From Sthenelais limicola (Eukaryota; Annelida; Polychaeta; Phyllodocida; Sigalionidae), in NCBI GenBank assembly GCA_942159475.1, contig OW804098.1, positions 9,216,406 through 9,280,405 of the forward strand: DNA of 64,000 nucleotides. The letters run 5' to 3'. Positions within the stretch are counted from its first letter, which is position 1; the number at the start of each line of letters is the position of its first letter. The position numbers and the translations under genes were made by a program. Positions 12,597 to 64,000 of the stretch are shown in pieces. The notes beneath the pieces are model-generated. The model saw only the letters and a program-made list of their open reading frames with translations, ran no database searches and was not told where the DNA came from.

Positions 12597-12784
12597 ATAT
12601 AGAAAATAGAAAAAGCCTATGTTTTATGTTGTTAGTTTTTAGTTTAATTCAGGAATTAACGTTACAACATTACATTACTTTTCCCAGAGGATCCTAACAG
12701 CTATACTCTATCGAATTATTTACCTAACTCGATCTTATATCTATATTTACTATAGTAATAAACTATCATATAATCATAGATCTA

Positions 12785-12811
12785 AGTAGATAGATAGATA
12801 GATAGATAGAA
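12785..12811 (+). repeat. GATA microsatellite
   Basis: About six GATA units directly before a retroposon-like sequence (12811 on); likely the simple-repeat end of that element. Confidence 0.85.
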
Positions 12812-12975
12812 TAGAGCAATCTTTTACTCATCTACTGGTTACAAAATTGATGAACAGGTCAACGGGCCTCTGAGTACCATTCAGAATTTATACCCAGGTC
12901 GTTCCCATGGTACTCAGAGATAAAATTTTTACATAATTTGGTTGTGTAATACATTATATAAGACAAATGGCATAA
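12811..12975 (-). mobile_element. Retroposon-like sequence E, copy 1
   Basis: ATAGAGCAATCTTTTACTCA onward matches 54800-55010 closely. It starts at a GATA/GAATA simple repeat, as 3' ends of reverse-inserted non-LTR elements often do. Confidence 0.6.
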
Positions 12976-12980
12976 GATAC

Positions 12981-13215
12981 GGGTCAGATTTTCAGAGAAT
13001 GTACAATTCAACTTTACTAATCTTCCCAAATAACCCAAATTTCAGACGAAAATAAAGTTCAAAATACAGTTCAACCTAACCAAACAGATTGCTAGAATCA
13101 ATGCAATGCCAAATATACTCGAATTTACCTATTATTGACCAAATTGCAGTCTAATTTAGCAGAATTTACTAAATGTGTCCAGCTGCCAATTGTACATTTT
13201 CTAAAAATCTGACCC
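12981..13215 (+). mobile_element. Family A element (A2)
   Basis: Complete; lies between two pieces of the same retroposon-like sequence (12811-12975 and 13255-13530). Confidence 0.92.
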
Positions 13216-13254
13216 TATATACAGTGTGAGAGTTTAAAGTACAGTATAAAATAC

Positions 13255-13530
13255 CAAATACCTGGTACGCTCCCTTGACGTTAGGGATAGTCTTTTACAT
13301 GATTTGGCTGCATAATATAGTACATAAAGTATGATTTAGAGTATAAAATATGAAATAAGATAATATAAAATACAAAAATATATGAGATATATCCAATACA
13401 GGATATTTTCATGGCAAGATATTGACGTAATAGCCTAATAGAGTATCCCTGGAGAGAGGGTCCACTTCTGATTTTGTTCTCTAGTTCTGTTTTAAATTAT
13501 ACAAATTTTCGATTTCTTTTCTAAAGTGTT
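13255..13530 (-). mobile_element. Retroposon-like sequence E, second piece
   Basis: Matches 54920-55165 (CATGGCAAGATATTGACGTA, CTGGAGAGAGGGTCCAC and others). It may be the rest of the insertion that begins at 12811. Confidence 0.55.
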
Positions 13531-14138
13531 TTCTTGACTCTATGGCCTGTTTCTCAGTTGATAGTGAGTTCGTTCCAGGCTATATTAGCCTTATAAAGTT
13601 AAGTCTGTTTTTTTCTGTATAATACTAGTTTTTTAACCCACTCTGTCCTCTCAATACATATTAGATGGTATGTCGACATGAGCTGGATATTTGTTTTTAA
13701 TTACTGGATGCTTAGGCTATTTTATGTTGTTTAATTTAGTGTGTAATGTTAAATATTCGCGAAAAAAATTAAAACTTTTGTACATGTTAACATGATATTG
13801 TCAATGTAATCATAATAGTATATTTAAAAACAGAGCGAATGTATAAGATCAAACTCTTTTTCTATTGTTTAAAGCAGGCTGATCTGAGAAAATTCATGCT
13901 TGTACGTATGGAAATGTAATAGACCTGAATAAAATATTTTCTAAATCTAAAATCACACCATTTTAATACTGAAAATGTGTGCCTTACCTTTGAGATGCAA
14001 TGGGTAGAGCGGCAGGGCGGTGAATGTGTTTTACTACAACTGGAGTAGGAGCCACTGTACGTGTGTGTGCGGGTGGTAGGCCTACCGTATACTGGTGCCA
14101 TATGGGTCGATATTGTTACAGTCGAACACTAAGATGAC

Positions 14139-14922
14139 AATAGGGGAGTTGCACAGCCGCCATTTTGAATCTTGATTCGCATGGAATTATGGGACTAATG
14201 GTACAGTATAAAATCGATAGAAAACATGTCATGTTCAGCATGGAATATTTATAAATACTCTAATGTCAATATCCATATGTTATACATGTTTCCATAACAC
14301 ATGTGACCGAACACCCCAAAACCAGGCTCTTCTCGATTTTTGAAGATTCCTAGATATCTTAATATTCAAGAAGAGGTCAGCTTTAGCTTTACAATGATGT
14401 TTGGATCTTGAGCCTATGTTTATTAGTTCAAAAGTTATGACCAGAAATGTCAGAAGCTGTCACCGGTATCAAAACTGAGAAAAATGACTACAAAGATTGT
14501 CCTTCATAATGGCAATGTTACATCTATAATAAGTTAGGTTGATTTTCCCTTAATTGAATCCATTCGTGCATGATGATAATTAGTTAACTAATTTTGAAAT
14601 GAACGGTTATAACATTTCTAAAACTATTTTTAAGTTGAAATTTTGGGAGATATTGATGAAATAGTGATTTTCTGCCTTTGCATGGCTGTAGCTCAACATG
14701 AACTTGAGCGAGAAGTGCCTGTTTTTGGGGTGTTGGGTCCCCATCTTTCCCATCATGCATTTGGTTGTCATAGATCATTTATACAAGCTATGATATTGGT
14801 GAAAATATTCTTGCATTTTTCGATACATTATTGCCAAATATTTGTATGTCAGATTTCATCAGAATCCATCCCAGCATGCACTGCAGTAGACATGCGCAGT
14901 GAGAGATGCAAGTCCCCTATTG
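14139..14922 (+). mobile_element. Candidate DNA element I, 780 bp
   Basis: AATAGGGGAGTTGCA at the left and TGCAAGTCCCCTATT at the right are inverted with one mismatch. A YY1-like GCCGCCATTTT lies just inside the left end. Only one copy is in this window, so the call rests on the ends alone. Confidence 0.5.
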
Positions 14923-15331
14923 GGATGTGTTTCAGGAAAATGAGTCATAAGTCGCAAAAAATGGATTTTGAGATATTAACATATTTGAAAAGAGGAGATC
15001 AAGCCGATTCCAATGGTAGTAAACATTAAGGACATCAAATAAATATTTCTATATATCTTAAGTTTGATATTTTTATTTCTGAAAAAAAAAAGTTTTCAAT
15101 AATTTTGGATGAACACTTACTGGTAAAGTAGGTAAAACTACTCCATAGGATGATCTTAGAAATGCATGAGTATATTTGATACACTATCCTGAAATTTGGT
15201 CTATGTATTCATGAGACCTATCTGACTAAATACTCCAAAAGTCAAAACATTCCAAAAAGGAGATCTTGTGAATAAATGACTTCTAATAAGAATTTTGCGA
15301 CTTGTGACTCATTTTCCTGGAACACATCACA
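14921..15331 (+). mobile_element. Family B element, copy 4
   Basis: Complete apart from the outermost left base; directly adjoins candidate element I. Confidence 0.91.
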
Positions 15332-15409
15332 ATTGTGGATTCCTACCAGATGTTTATTATATTGAAGTACGGCGCTCTGCCTGGCTTAATGTATGTACAG
15401 AGAACATGT

Positions 15410-15644
15410 GGGTCAGATTTTCAGAGAATGTACAATTGCCAGATCTACACATTTAGGAAATTCTGCTAAATTAAGCTGAAAAATGGTGAATACCGGGCAT
15501 ATCTAAGTATATTCGGTATCACATTGATTCAAAGTATCAGTTCTGTTATGTTAAACTGCATTTTGAAGCTCATTTTGGTCTTAAATGTGGGTTATTTGAG
15601 AGGATTGGTGAAGGTGAATTGTACATTTTCTGAAAACTTGACCC
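15410..15644 (-). mobile_element. Family A element (A1)
   Basis: Complete, with flanks CATG/TGTA. Confidence 0.92.
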
Positions 15645-15927
15645 ATGTATGGATATATGATTCGAATAATATTAAAACCTATATTCGATAGCCTATATTA
15701 ATTAAAGCATTATTAAATTACATAAGTATGCTACAGCGTGGGGTAACAATACCGCCTAAGACTGGATTACAACATTTACCTCCCAAACATGCAACCCGTA
15801 TGGTTTTATAGTTCCCCATTTACATGTATGTAACATGACTTAAATACAGGTTAACTATATAACAAGTTGGTTGAAGGAGCGTAAATATTCAATATTCTGA
15901 GCGACTAAAATCAACGAGGGTGGCCAA

Positions 15928-16020
15928 CCCCCCCCCCCCCCCCCCCCCACACACACACACCAAATAACCTCTTGGTTGGGTGGTCATGCCCCCCCCCCCC
16001 CACACACACACACACACACT
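15928..16020 (+). repeat. Two C-run plus CA microsatellites
   Basis: About 21 C then (AC)6, and 13 C then (CA)7, separated by about 30 bases that are also duplicated. Length probably unreliable. Confidence 0.85.
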
Positions 16021-16048
16021 GGCCCCCGTTTTCCTACGCCACTAATGT

Positions 16049-16283
16049 GGGTCAGATTTTCAGAAAATGTACAATTGGCAGCTGTAGACAGTTAGTAAAT
16101 TCTGCTAAATTAGGCTGCAATTTGGTCAATACTAGGTAAATTCGAGTATATTTGGCATTGCATTGATTCTAGCAATCAGTTTGGTTAGCTTGAACTGTAT
16201 TTTGAACTTTATTTTGATCTGAAATTTGGGTTATTTGAGAGGACTAGTGAAGGTGAATTGTACATTTTCTGAAAATCTGACCC
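16049..16283 (-). mobile_element. Family A element (A2)
   Basis: Complete, directly after the C-run/CA microsatellites. Confidence 0.92.
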
Positions 16284-16441
16284 ATGTACCTGTTGATTGA
16301 TTGTAACTTTATTGGTCAAACACTGATTATTTCAAGTGGTTAATGATTGTATATGAAGATAGTTGGAGGTTTTCAAACCCTCTTGACGGATACTTCTGAC
16401 CAACAAAGTATATCTGCTTCTGGGGATAGGCTGATTGATGT

Positions 16442-16727
16442 GGGTCAGATTTTCAGAAAATGTACAATTGCAATGAAATGTTTTATCTTTAAGTTTCAAT
16501 GAAATGTTTTATGTTTAAGTTTCTCTACACATTTAGTATTAAAGTATCCTAAATTAGGCTGAAAAATGAAGAATACCGGGTATATCTGAGTACATTTGGT
16601 ATTGCCTTGATTTAAAGTATCAGTTCTGTTATGTTAAACTGCATTTTGAAGGTCATTTTTGTCTTAAATGTGGGTTATTTAAGAGGATTGGTGAAGGCGA
16701 ATTGTATATTTTCTGGAAATCTGACCC
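16442..16727 (-). mobile_element. Family A element (A1) with internal insertion
   Basis: About 50 bases longer than normal because AATGAAATGTTTTATCTTTA is present twice near the left end. Confidence 0.9.
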
Positions 16728-16969
16728 ATGTACACCATGGATGTGAGTAGGCTATGATATGCCTCTATTTCATATTCAATTAGTCAAACGTGTACAAAAA
16801 CATGAGATATTTTAAAAAAGGCTGAAGCATTGCATTCATTGATACTATATTTCATATTGGAGATTTATTTAGATATTCTAAGAATATAGGGAATAAATTC
16901 CGAACGACTGGAGCCACAAGGACTTTGTGTGAGTGGGTGGCACAAAGAAAACTTTCGCGTTGCAGTTGT

Positions 16970-17206
16970 GGGTCAGATTTTCAGAAAATGTACAATTGGC
17001 CTTCACCAATCTTCTCAAATAACCCAAATTTCAGACGAGAATAAAGTTCAAAATACAGTTCAACCTAGCCAAAGAGATTGATATAGAATCAATGCATTGC
17101 CGAATATACTCGAATTTACCTAGTATTGACCAAATTGCAGCCTAATTTAGCAGAATTTACTAAATGTGTACAGCTGCCAATTGTACATTTTCTGAAAATC
17201 TGATCC
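16970..17206 (+). mobile_element. Family A element (A2)
   Basis: Complete; right end slightly mutated (CTGATCC). Confidence 0.91.
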
Positions 17207-17232
17207 TTGTAATATTAGTGTGGTACACCATT

Positions 17233-17615
17233 TGTGATGCGTTCCAGTAAAATGAGTCACAAGTCGCAAAATTGATATTTTTCTAAGTGTTTTTTCCACA
17301 AGATCTCTTTATTGAAATGTTCTGATCTTTAGAGGGCTTAGCACTTATAGTCATATGAAACCATGTAACAAATTTCAGGACATTGTATTATATATATCTT
17401 TGCGTTTTGAAGACCTTCGTATGGAGTATATTTTGTTACTTTACTAATAATTGGCCACCCAGAAACATTGCAAACTTTATCTTTTCAAAAATAAAAATAT
17501 CAAACCTAGATATAGAAATACTTATTAGATGTCCTAGTGTTTACTATCATTGGAATCAGCTTGATCTCCTCTCCCTATTTTGCGACTTATGACTCATTTT
17601 CCTAAAACGGATCAC
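17233..17615 (-). mobile_element. Family B element, copy 5
   Basis: Complete, somewhat diverged ends (TGTGATGCGTTCCAG). Confidence 0.91.
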
Positions 17616-17878
17616 ATTTTATCCAATACACAACACACCTGTGGATTATTTATTTCCAAGCTTTCATTTATGATGTTAACAGTGATTTACAGCTGGATAT
17701 AGTGATGAGTATCAATGGAAACGTGAATCTGATTGTAATCTTGTGTGATATACTGATGATGCTTGAAACCTCTCACATAAAACAAATGGCAAAATTATCA
17801 GATTATGATAACGTTGATGCTATCACCGAATTACCCATCATGGGAACGGTATGCTGGCGTGTGAAATTTTACTCATGT

Positions 17879-18113
17879 GGGTCATATTTTCAGAAAATGT
17901 ACAATTAGCAGCTCTACACTTTTAGTAAATTCTGCTAGATTAGGCTGAAATTTGGTCAATACTAGGTAAATTCGAGTATATTCGGCATTGTACTGATTCT
18001 AGCAATCTGTTTGTTTAGGTTGAACTGTATTTTGAACTTTATTTTCGTCTGAATTTTGTTTTTTTTTAGAAGATTGGCGAAGTTGAATTGTACATTTTCT
18101 GAAAATCTGACCC
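17879..18113 (-). mobile_element. Family A element (A2)
   Basis: Complete, with a T-run replacing a few bases near the right side. Confidence 0.91.
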
Positions 18114-18690
18114 GCGTATTACTACTGTCAACTCTCCCACATATCATACTCTCATCATCTATCTCATCCACCAAAGTCAATCATTCACCATCTCACTCAT
18201 CATCCAACGATATGCTAGTCTTAGAAAACATTAGAAAACATGTAACATAATTAAAAGCTCAAACAAGAATCAGGCCCCCAGCGGAAGACCTACCTAGACT
18301 TAGAATGTTGGATCACCTGTACTGTAAAAACCATCTGTTGCAATAAAGAATTCTTGAATTGAATTGAATATCTATTGTTCGAAATTGTGCGAGATTGCAA
18401 TAATTTTTCTGCGGGAGGTTTTTTCCCCCTTGTGGGTGAGCGGGAGGAATTAGGCAAATGTGGGAGTCTCCCGCGGGATGTTTTACCAGTCAGATACAAA
18501 GTGCGATTATTCAAGTCAAGATATGCCGATGTATGGGGGTAACACCATGTGTGTGCCTGCACTGGTCAGTGTTTGTGTCGCACTTCAGTGCTCTCCAAGC
18601 GACTAGAGGAGTCCCAGTTACGCCTGGACCAAATAATAAATATTGTTTCCGGACGTGGTTATTTGTCATTTACACTTTCCACACAGAGAC

Positions 18691-18802
18691 CAATGCCGAA
18701 TATACTCGAATTTACCTAGTATTGACCAAATTGCAGCCTAATTTAGCAGAATTTACTAAATGTGTACAGCTGCCAATTATACATTTTCTGAAAATCTGAC
18801 CC
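18691..18802 (+). mobile_element. Family A element (A2), right half only
   Basis: Starts inside the body at CAATGCCGAATATACTCGAA and runs to the right terminal repeat. Confidence 0.87.
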
Positions 18803-18892
18803 AATTTCGTTTAAAGGTGTGGGATTGCTCCTGTGCGCAATATATTGCAAGATGGTCATAGGACGCATTATTATAAAACTTAAGTTATAATT

Positions 18893-19745
18893 AATAGGGG
18901 GGTTCAGCAAGTCTAACCTACACCTAAATCTAAATGTATCCGTATCTTTGTACGTTAAGAGGAAGAAAGAGGTTCAGCAAAAGATGGCGGGAAAAACGTA
19001 GGCCTAACGTAACATATCAAGCAAAATGTTTTATCTCACAATTCATTTTCATACATAAAAATGCGGCGTAATTTACAAAAAAAATAATGCGGCGACGGTT
19101 CCGTAATTTTTTTTTCAAATATTTTAATTGGCCATACACATTCAACAAGATAAGTTCATTTAATCAAGGATGAGAAAAAAAACGTATAACTGTCCACGCA
19201 GCTATATTTCATACATTGCCATAATTGAGATAGGGGTAGTGATCTCGCAGGTTCGTATCCCTTAACCTTACCACGTATCGATGTATAAAACGAATGGATC
19301 AAAGCAAAGGCGTCTCTACCTGTTCGCAAAGGGTTTTATTCATGAGAATTTGTCAGCTTGTCCTCAGTCCGAGGATCTCGGGCCTCCTACCCAGCTAGGT
19401 GACCCTTGACCACAGGTGTCTGAGGCAACATGCAAGGTTTGGTAAACATGTCACAAGCCAATATAAGAGTAACAAGATACTAGTTACAAGAACAAGAACA
19501 TTCATAACCATTAGCAACATAAGGTTAACCCAGGTTGCCGTTACTCTGGCAACAACAGCTGGACTGCTGTTATATGTAAAATGCAACAGGTAAAAGTTAA
19601 TACATAGACTAAAAAGTCACTGCGGACCAGTACTGCCCACTGGGGTAGATTGGCTGAACTAACCCACAGCAGACAGCACCTAGAGATAAACTCTAGTGAA
19701 ACCCAATATCACCACAATAGGTATGCTTGTGGAACCTCCCTATTA
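18893..19745 (+). mobile_element. Family G element with nested insertion
   Basis: Ends ATAGGGGGGTTCAGCAAG and CTTGTGGAACCTCCCTAT correspond to the 250-bp copy, but about 600 bases starting near the T run at 19107 are inserted. Confidence 0.75.
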
Positions 19746-20394
19746 TCATAAAATGTTGTTTATGCAATTATACACTATTCTCATTAGAGACTGATATGAT
19801 TGAAAAATTTTACAAAAATACATTCATTACAACAAGTGATAGAAAAATAAAAAAATATCTTTCATAGCCATAAAGAAGGCATTAAATTACAGAATAAGAG
19901 GCACACGCATAAAAACCATCACCCGGGCAGCATCCTATTACTATACAATCTGAGGAGATTCAAGAGTCTTTATCGTAGACAATATGACAAATGAGAGATA
20001 AGTGTCAAAGAAACCTATGCCAATGAGTAATACCCACATGTAGCATTGAGATGAAGCTAGATGACCGTTTGGCTGGCCGCATGGTGCGTTCCATGCAGTC
20101 GCCGCAGTTGGACGACACCTGGAGGTGACGCCTGGTAACCCAAGCTGACCGACTGACCGGTTGGAAGTACTATAAGTAGTATACGAGTAAGCCCGCTGCG
20201 GCAGTTGTTGTGGCTACTTGCCTCGACTTGTCGTTATACTTCCCTGGGGGGAAAACACCTGTTTAATTTAGGTGTAACTACAGTTCTGCTCGGAATCTTT
20301 CCTCAGGACTTAGACTTTACTTACAAATCTTCATAGGTCTACAGATCTAGCCTGCATGCAGCCCCTCAATTAATGGACCTTATTTAGCTTGTGC

Positions 20395-20463
20395 AGTATA
20401 GGCCCAAACTTGAGAGAGTCCCTTCAAATGAAGGTAAAGCCTCCCGATCTGAAGGTTTGGACC
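20395..20463 (+). mobile_element. Family D element, internally deleted
   Basis: Only both ends remain (AGGCCCAAACTTGAGAGAGT and GAAGGTTTGGACC). Confidence 0.75.
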
Positions 20464-20469
20464 GTAAAT

Positions 20470-20872
20470 GAGATGTGTTTTAGGAAAATGAGTCATGAGT
20501 CGCAAAAAATGGATTTTGAGATATAATTATATTTGAAAAGATGAGATCCAGCCGATTCTAATGATAGTAAACAGTAAGACATTTAATATGCATTTCTATA
20601 TTTTAAGGGATATCTTTTTATTATTGAAAACAAAGTTTGCAGTATTTTGGGGTGAGCGATTAATAGTAGCTAAATATATTCATTACGACAACCCTAGAAA
20701 TTCATGAATATATTTATTACACTGCCCTGAAATTCGGGACATGTATTCAGGCTACAAGAAGCTTTAAGCATCCCCAAAATTAAAACATTCTAACAAATAT
20801 ATCCTGTGAATAAGTCACTTTAAAAAATAACAATTTTGCGACTTGTGACTCATTTTCCTAAAACACATCACA
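20470..20872 (+). mobile_element. Family B element, copy 6
   Basis: Complete; adjoins a deleted family D element. Confidence 0.91.
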
Positions 20873-21187
20873 AATAGGTCTACTATAATACTTGTCCCTG
20901 GAATGCCTTGTGTGGCTTCCGGCGATAACAATATATCCCATAAATAGACGTATGTACATTGAGAAGAGCGATTTTTAGTTTTTTTTTTAGCCCAGCAGTA
21001 CAATTCTACACTAGTTTTATATGCACTTACTAAGAGTTAGGGCCCACATATATATGGTACAATTGTAACTCGCCATTTTATGCTATATTTATGTGACACG
21101 TGTGCGAAATAAGACATAATAATGTAACAAGTCTCTGGGATTTCCAGTCTTCGGTCACAGGCGCTTAACTAGAAATCACAGCGATTC

Positions 21188-21420
21188 TATGATATTTCTT
21201 TTTTTTTAAACTACTTTATTCAATATGTCAACAAATTCCGTTCTCTTCTCTGCGGGCGATTAACACTGGGCAAACAAAGGCCCTTCGCTTCTGTGAATAG
21301 GACTTATGAAAATAAAAGTAATAAAAGCAAAAAGTGTTTGTTGTTATACTTGTGGAGCGCTTAGGAAATACAAAATGCTCGAGTAAACCTTTGAAGAACG
21401 AGGGGGTCATATTGCAAATA
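21188..21420 (-). mobile_element. Poly(T)-led retroposon tail in spacer
   Basis: TTTTTTTTAAACTACTTTAT then TATGTCAACAAATTC, similar to 8655-8700. A 60-codon open frame here has no recognisable product. Confidence 0.4.
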
Positions 21421-21896
21421 TGAGTGATCCCCTGGTTCAGTCATTTTTAGGTCGAAACAGGATTTACAGAGAATCTAATTAAAAATACAACCAAGCCAGA
21501 TGGGTATGGTTATGATAATCTTCCTACCACTTTAATTGTCTTTACCACTTTAATTGTCCTTGCTCCATTCTCTACACTTTCCCTGGGTCTGTGAATTATG
21601 CTTCCCAGCTTTTAACATTATACATATTCTATGATATTTAATTATGACATTAGCATACATGCACAGTTCGTTAGATTTAGAATGTATCCCGCTCTGCCAC
21701 CAGAGGAAGACACCTTCAACTCTCACACTCAACCTTATTTACATATATGGGCTAGGGGGAGCCACTGTTTTATACAGTCCAACTTTAGTCTGCTGTGTCT
21801 CCTTATATTAACGATTCAGAGTCATGATTAATATTAGATACTATTCAATCGTAACCCAACTCATTCACCTTTATTTACACTAATTAACATAATTAT

Positions 21897-22308
21897 GTGT
21901 GATGTGTTTCAGCAAAATGTGTCATAAGTCGCAAAATTGATATTTTTCAAAGTGTTTATTTCACAAGATCACATAATTGGAATGTTCTACTTTTTGGAGG
22001 GTTTATCACTTATATAGTTATAGCTATATCAATCGATGTATAAAATTTCAGGACAGTCTATGTAATATATCCTTTCGGTTTAAAGGTCCTTATATGGACT
22101 ATATTTTTACTGTTTATTGACCCCCAGAAATATTTGAAACTTTTTTTTTCAAAAACGAAAATATCAAACTTAAAATCAAGAAATACTTATTAGATTATTA
22201 GACTGTTAACTATTATTGGAATCGGCTTGATCTCATCTTTTCAAAATAATGGTATCTCAAAATCTATTTTTTTGCGACTTATGACTCATTTTCCTGAAAC
22301 ACATCACA
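21897..22308 (-). mobile_element. Family B element, copy 7
   Basis: Complete; same direction as copy 3. Confidence 0.92.
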
Positions 22309-22962
22309 TCACAATTCGATCTATTGTTATCAGCTAATGTAAAAAATGTATCTATAGGTTAGGAATAGTTTGAGCAAACATTACATGCATGAATTGAAAT
22401 ATTAAATCAGAAATGATTTGGTTCATGTAGGCTTAGCAGCAATATAAAAAAATGTTAAATTTCGACGCAAAATATTCACCTTGTACTGGGTAGGCTAGCC
22501 CACGTCGCTGGCCTTGCTTCCTCGGTCCCCCCGGTCCCCCCCTAGTCTGGGGCTCAAGGGGACGTAAACTATGTCTATGGGTAGGCCTATTTTTGTCTTG
22601 GACTTTACTTCGTTAGACCTAGGCCTAGCCTATATTCTTCTTCAAATAATCGCTGTCCTTAAAAAAATCATTTGTTGAAAGATAGTGTAGATAAGGCATA
22701 GATCTATAGACACACACAAATAGATACATATAGGATATAGGCTAGGACCTACCGTAAATTGATAGAAAATAAACTCAATTTTCACGTTTGATATTAATAT
22801 TTCATTTAGAAGTTTGTAACAGAGGGATATACGCCTGCATGGGCCTATAATATATACGGGCATTAATTGCTTCTTAAACACAAAATAAAATTTCGATAAA
22901 CTAAGCAGAAATATGTGGCAGATGTAGTACCGTAGCTCAAGGTAGGTCTATAGGTTGTGTAT

Positions 22963-23209
22963 GGGTGAGATTTTTAGAAAATGTATAATTCACCTTCACC
23001 AATCCTTTCAAATAACCCAAATGTAAGTGAAAAGTGACGTTTAAAATGCAGTTTAACCCAAGAAACGAGATATTTTTAATCAACACAATGCCAAATGTAC
23101 TCTGATAATGATATAGGCCTACCCATTTTTTATCATATTTCTGTCTACTTTAGCAGAAGTTACAGAATTTGTAGAGCTCCCGATTGTACATTTTCTGAAA
23201 ATCTGACCC
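22963..23209 (+). mobile_element. Family A element, diverged
   Basis: Both ends are present (GGGTGAGATTTTTAG at the left); the body is the most diverged of the complete copies, so probably an old insertion. Confidence 0.85.
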
Positions 23210-24562
23210 GTATATATGCTCTACCTGGGGTATAATTCTACCTGATGCATGGTAACCCAAGCTGACCGACTGATGCCTATCACATTATAGGGCCTATGGG
23301 CCCCTATGCACTATAATAATTATTTCACAACGGAGCCCGAGGACTCCCTTTATTTTCTCCATCTAGGCTAATTAGGCCTACGCATTATAAGATTAGCCTA
23401 TGTACAATTAAGCTTCTTGAGCGTATTGATTGGACTCCCGTTTTTTTTTGTTTTTTTTTTTGAATTTCTTAAAAAAAAGTAGGCCTTAATATAGGCCTAT
23501 AACCTATGGTGAAAAAACCCCCAAAACTGTGTGTAAAAAGAGGTTAAAATACCCACAGTGGCCTAATGCTTGAATCACAAGTTTATTCCAAGTGTTATTT
23601 TTCTTGTCTTTGAAGTTGTTTTTAAAGTTACATGGTTAATTTTTTTAGAAGAAAGAAGGGTCATTTTTAGCGAATAGGCCTACTTTAGTTGTGTAAAGAC
23701 CTAAGTAAAGCTAAACAAAGAAAGTTCCGTCCGTTTATAACATTATTGTTAGGTTGACGACAGTTCTCTCTCCAACCAGTTTTCTGTCACCAATATTTAT
23801 TGATGGGTATAGGCCTACGGTAGGCTATTTTAATTTGCAATCACTTACACTTACGCCATGTTGAACTTTAAATATAGCCTACGTACCCAGTCACGAGCTC
23901 CTTTCTGCATTACAAAACAAAGAGAGGTAATTGGGTATGAGGGCATGCATTGGGGCTAGGTGCGCGTCGTAGGCTAGCGTCCGACGACCGCCCCTGCTGG
24001 TCCATTACCTAGCTTTTACCTGGCTGTGTGCCCACACACACACCTGTACAGACCATACACATAGCCCATGGCAGGCCTACCACACCAACCAGCATCACCT
24101 CCTCCACTTCCACGTGGAGGTGAGTCATAATTTTCCCTGGGAAAAATCTATAACTCAGGAAATCATATGTTTACGAGATATTTTAGTTTGTAGCAGTCGC
24201 TTCAATTGTCACGAGAAATAAAATCTGATGCTAAAAAGGTCACGAATGAGTGCAGTGATTTTGAGTGGAGTTGTGGGGTCATGTCAGTAGCGGGGAGATC
24301 ACTGAAGGGTTCTGACGCCGAATAACTCAAAATGTTTTAATGCATTCGACATGGGGCACAAAGATATAGTCCTATTTTATGGTCGATGTTTTTAAAAAGA
24401 ACTTTGATGACATTACTTTAACAATTTCCTTCTATAATCATTGAAAATGTTCATATGTACAACACATTTCGAAAAAAATATCATGACCGGAGTCATATCT
24501 ATTTTTAGCACGCTTCGCGCATTAATATCGGGAACTACTTGCAAAGCCTCTCCTACCCGGTG

Positions 24563-24575
24563 GCCGCCATCTTGG
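24563..24575 (+). promoter_or_regulatory. YY1-like site upstream of CLTC start
   Basis: GCCGCCATCTTGG lies about 110 bases before the CLTC ATG and fits the YY1 consensus, which is often found just downstream of transcription starts of animal housekeeping genes. No TATA box is evident. The transcription start is unknown, so the role is inferred. Confidence 0.45.
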
Positions 24576-24685
24576 CTTGTATAGCAGGAGGTGACGAAGG
24601 AAAGCCACCGGATTAATCATTTCTTGGAGGAACGACGAACGCAAGAGACACAAATTTATCTGGCCGTTAGTTCCGGGAAACAAGG

Positions 24686-64000
<39,315 letters not shown>

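Larger units (their letters stand above)
8565..24685. other. Spacer between divergent MATE and CLTC starts
   Basis: No conserved coding exon recognised on either strand. Filled by family A, B, D, E, G and I elements, microsatellites and retroposon tails (listed separately). 5' UTR exons of either gene could hide here. The unannotated stretches 13530-13860, 15660-15920, 19750-20390, 22310-22960 and 23210-24500 show nothing definite. Confidence 0.6.

Noticed and set aside
13985..14060. tRNA-like A box (GGGTAGAGCGGC)
   Set aside because: No matching B box, anticodon arm or acceptor stem could be formed.
18056..18250. Short coding frame reading through a family A element
   Set aside because: It begins in the element's terminal repeat, and similar frames appear in many family A copies; no family resemblance.
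19235..19262. tRNA-derived SINE B box (GGTTCGTATCC)
   Set aside because: A single B-box-like match without an A box at the right distance; not enough for a call, though the insertion in element G may be a retroposon.

Overview
The window is nuclear DNA of an animal with long, transposon-rich introns. It holds parts of two genes in head-to-head arrangement. On the + strand are the first 20 coding exons of the clathrin heavy chain gene (CLTC; ATG at 24686, last exon running off the right edge). All exon junctions keep phase, and the exons encode about 1,098 of the family's roughly 1,675 residues. On the - strand are the first four coding exons of a MATE-family (SLC47-like) multidrug/organic-cation antiporter (ATG at 8564, continuing off the left edge at 630). 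The protein sequence is invertebrate-like and the base composition and repeats suit a marine invertebrate, possibly a deuterostome such as an echinoderm. That is impression, not proof.

Layout: 1-629 left flank with a short inverted-repeat element. 630-8564 MATE exons 4 to 1 (reading right to left). The intron between exons 2 and 3 contains a 5.2 kb minisatellite (about 1112-6329) whose repeat unit is the 3' splice site of exon 3 plus its first 15 coding bases. 8565-24685 is a gene-free spacer between the two divergent starts, packed with short inverted-repeat elements. 24686-64000 is CLTC: introns 1 and 2 are long (intron 2 is 13.9 kb, with a 200-base assembly gap and a 650-base purine tract), and exons 3-20 lie between 40782 and 64000.

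The most unusual structure is a pattern repeated at three places in the two genes: an intron/exon boundary has been tandemly amplified into the upstream intron. It affects MATE exon 3 (unit 33/39 bp, roughly 135 copies), CLTC exon 17 (13 copies, mostly 84/87 bp) and CLTC exon 19 (5 copies, 86/89 bp). Each copy carries an acceptor AG and the first 15-33 bases of the real exon. In CLTC every decoy acceptor leads to an in-frame stop. In the MATE gene the unit is a multiple of 3 and stop-free, so it would add hydrophobic 11/13-residue repeats.

The other dominant component is non-autonomous DNA elements. Family A (about 235 bp, ends GGGTCAGATTTTCAG, two subfamilies) has 33 recognisable copies. Family B (about 380-410 bp) has 8 copies and carries a consensus AP-1 site in each terminal repeat. 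Families C, D, F, G and H and a single candidate I are less frequent. A family A copy nested in a family H copy gives an empty-site comparison that indicates a TA target duplication. Several reverse-oriented retroposon tails and simple repeats fill the rest. I saw no tRNA, rRNA, CRISPR or viral genes.
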